DNA of 64,000 nt from CAVQGZ01 sp963712175 (lineage in GTDB: Bacteria; Actinomycetota; Actinomycetes; Jiangellales; Jiangellaceae), in the NCBI GenBank assembly GCA_963712175.1, contig CAVQGZ010000007.1, positions 1-64,000 on the forward strand, given 5' to 3'. Each line of letters starts with the position of its first letter. Position 1 is the stretch's first letter. A program made the position numbers and the translations under genes. Under the pieces are notes generated by a model that was not told the origin of the DNA, searched no databases, and saw only the letters and a list, made by a program, of their open reading frames with translations. Below, one piece after another: positions 63,001 through 64,000 of the stretch.

Positions 63001-63522
63001 TCAGCGCGGGACGGCGAAGGCCATCAGCCGAGCCGTGCTCTTGTCGAGCGCGGACCACGCCGGTACCTGCAGGTGCAGTACCGCGATCGCACCGGTCGGG
63101 TACTTGCCGGCCATGCGAGCCCGATCATCGGCGGCACCCGTACCGTCCTCGAGGTAGAGCGCCAGGCTCTCCGTCGTCGGGTTGTGGCCGACGACCAGCG
63201 CGGTGCGGACACTGTCGTCGAGCGCCCTGACGAGGTCGAGCGATCCCGCCAGCCCCGCCTCGTACAGCTCGTCGCAGAAACGGGTGGGCACGTCGGACTC
63301 GAGCTGGGACGAGACCAGGTGCCACGTCTGTCGGGTGCGCGTCGCCGTCGAGACCAGCGCGAGATCCGGGACCAACCCGGCCGCGGCCAGCCACCGGCCG
63401 GCCTGGGGCGCCTCGCCTCGTCCTCGTTTGCCGAGGGGGCGCTCGCGGTCGGGGACGCCCGCCGGCCAGTCCGACTTGGCGTGGCGCAGCAGGACGAGGC
63501 GACGGTCGAGAGCGGTGTCCAT
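63001..63522 (-). CDS. SixA-type histidine phosphatase
   Basis: A 173-residue small histidine-phosphatase. The catalytic RHAKSDW (RHG variant) lies near residue 12, STATRTRQT near residue 57, and VVGHNPTTE supplies the second His near residue 112. SixA removes phosphate from phosphohistidine in signalling proteins; some actinobacterial homologues have other substrates. ATG 63522 was chosen, as the frame upstream only extends into the neighbouring promoter region. It is convergent with serB. Confidence 0.88.
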   Translation of the reverse strand: MDTALDRRLVLLRHAKSDWPAGVPDRERPLGKRGRGEAPQAGRWLAAAGLVPDLALVSTATRTRQTWHLVSSQLESDVPTRFCDELYEAGLAGSLDLVRALDDSVRTALVVGHNPTTESLALYLEDGTGAADDRARMAGKYPTGAIAVLHLQVPAWSALDKSTARLMAFAVPR

Positions 63523-63570
63523 GGGCCGATGATCCCTGGTGTTCCAGGCGAGTGCGGGCAGGATGCTCCT

Positions 63571-64000
63571 ATGCCTCGCCCACCGGTGATCCTGGGCGCC
63601 TACGCCGCCGTCAGCGTCGTCCACGTCCTGGGGCGGTTGTCCGAGGTCACCTGGCTGACCACGGTGACCAAGCCGCTTCTCATGCCCTTGCTCGCGGCCT
63701 TCCTGATCAGCGCGTCGACACGCCCGCTGACCCGGATGGTGCGAGTCGTGCTGGTGGCACTGGCCTCCTCATGGCTCGGTGACGTGCTGCTGGAGGCCTG
63801 GCGACTCGCCGACGTCGACGCGCTGTTCCTGGCCGGCCTCGGTGCGTTTCTCGTCGCCCAGGTGCTCTACATCGTCGCCTTCGCACCCCTGGTTCGCTCA
63901 TCTGATCCGCCCCGACCGCCGCTGTGGGCGCTCGGATACGTCCTCTACGGCGCGGTGCTGGTCGGGTTCATGGCACCGGATCTCGGCGAGTTCCTGCTGC
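63571..64000 (+). CDS. YhhN family membrane protein, 3' end outside window
   Basis: An open frame from ATG 63571 to the window end (143 codons). Hydrophobic helices carry YhhN/lysoplasmalogenase signatures: TKPLLMPLLAAFLI, the polar SSWLGDVLL motif, and FLAGLGAFLVAQVLYIVAF. Family enzymes (TMEM86 type) hydrolyse the vinyl-ether bond of lysoplasmalogens. Divergent from the SixA-like gene, 48 bases between starts. Confidence 0.85.
   Translation, partial: MPRPPVILGAYAAVSVVHVLGRLSEVTWLTTVTKPLLMPLLAAFLISASTRPLTRMVRVVLVALASSWLGDVLLEAWRLADVDALFLAGLGAFLVAQVLYIVAFAPLVRSSDPPRPPLWALGYVLYGAVLVGFMAPDLGEFLL

Overview
The window is GC-rich DNA from an actinobacterium. The evidence is pervasive G/C third positions, many GTG starts, 4-base ATGA/GTGA overlaps inside operons, several apparently leaderless genes (a TANNNT hexamer 6-8 bases before the start codon), an infC-rpmI-rplT-trmH-pheS-pheT cluster followed by an arginine operon, a fused AccD/AccA carboxyltransferase and an Atu-type acyl-CoA carboxylase operon. 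Genus cannot be fixed by eye; Nocardioidaceae- or Intrasporangiaceae-like gene order is a guess. No rRNA, tRNA, CRISPR array, IS element or prophage was recognised. Gene density is very high; the only gene-free stretch of about 300 bases is the infC leader (20268-20573).

1-3781: 3'-truncated tyrS, a VOC protein, a 3-methyladenine DNA glycosylase and a DUF3467 protein on the minus strand, then a class V aminotransferase on plus. 3962-12545: the arginine operon argC-J-B-D-F-R-G-H on minus, joined by 4-base overlaps, with a candidate ArgR operator ahead of argC. argG and argH carry about 17 single-base indels between roughly 4237 and 6372 while the encoded proteins stay recognisable in alternating frames; this looks like a poorly polished patch of sequence. 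12546-20573: infC-rpmI-rplT-trmH-pheS-pheT-SDR and a small MauE/thioredoxin-fold pair. infC appears to start at ATC behind an attenuator-like hairpin.

20574-29019: DUF1844 protein, AccDA fusion, CoA-transferase, uridine-kinase-like NTPase, hisE-hisG, a short plus-strand run (small membrane protein, SRPBCC, lipase-like hydrolase) and a KhtTU-like K+/H+ antiporter pair. 29087-37154: an operon for breakdown of branched or terpenoid acyl-CoA esters (carboxylase beta and alpha, AtuA-like, TetR, acyl-CoA dehydrogenase, enoyl-CoA hydratase) with a palindromic operator over its -10 element. 37183-43846: aldehyde dehydrogenase, SURF1, a flavin monooxygenase fused to an alpha/beta hydrolase, a frameshifted Nudix-NYN fusion, Ku and a small zinc-ribbon ORF.

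43847-51895: a cyclic-nucleotide-centred neighbourhood. It holds an ABC ATPase with a C-terminal cNMP-binding domain, its FtsX-type permease and a patatin phospholipase with two cNMP-binding domains. A divergent tandem-cyclase/ATPase/TPR protein with the layout of soluble adenylyl cyclase lies next to them, and its middle (about 49457-51068) has a second dense patch of indels. 51877-64000: a frameshifted secreted protein, a second SpoU-type RNA methyltransferase, an acetyl-CoA hydrolase/GNAT fusion, TauE exporter, FeS photolyase, SPFH-NfeD pair, ABC ATPase, a conserved unknown, serB, SixA-type phosphatase and the start of a YhhN-type membrane protein.
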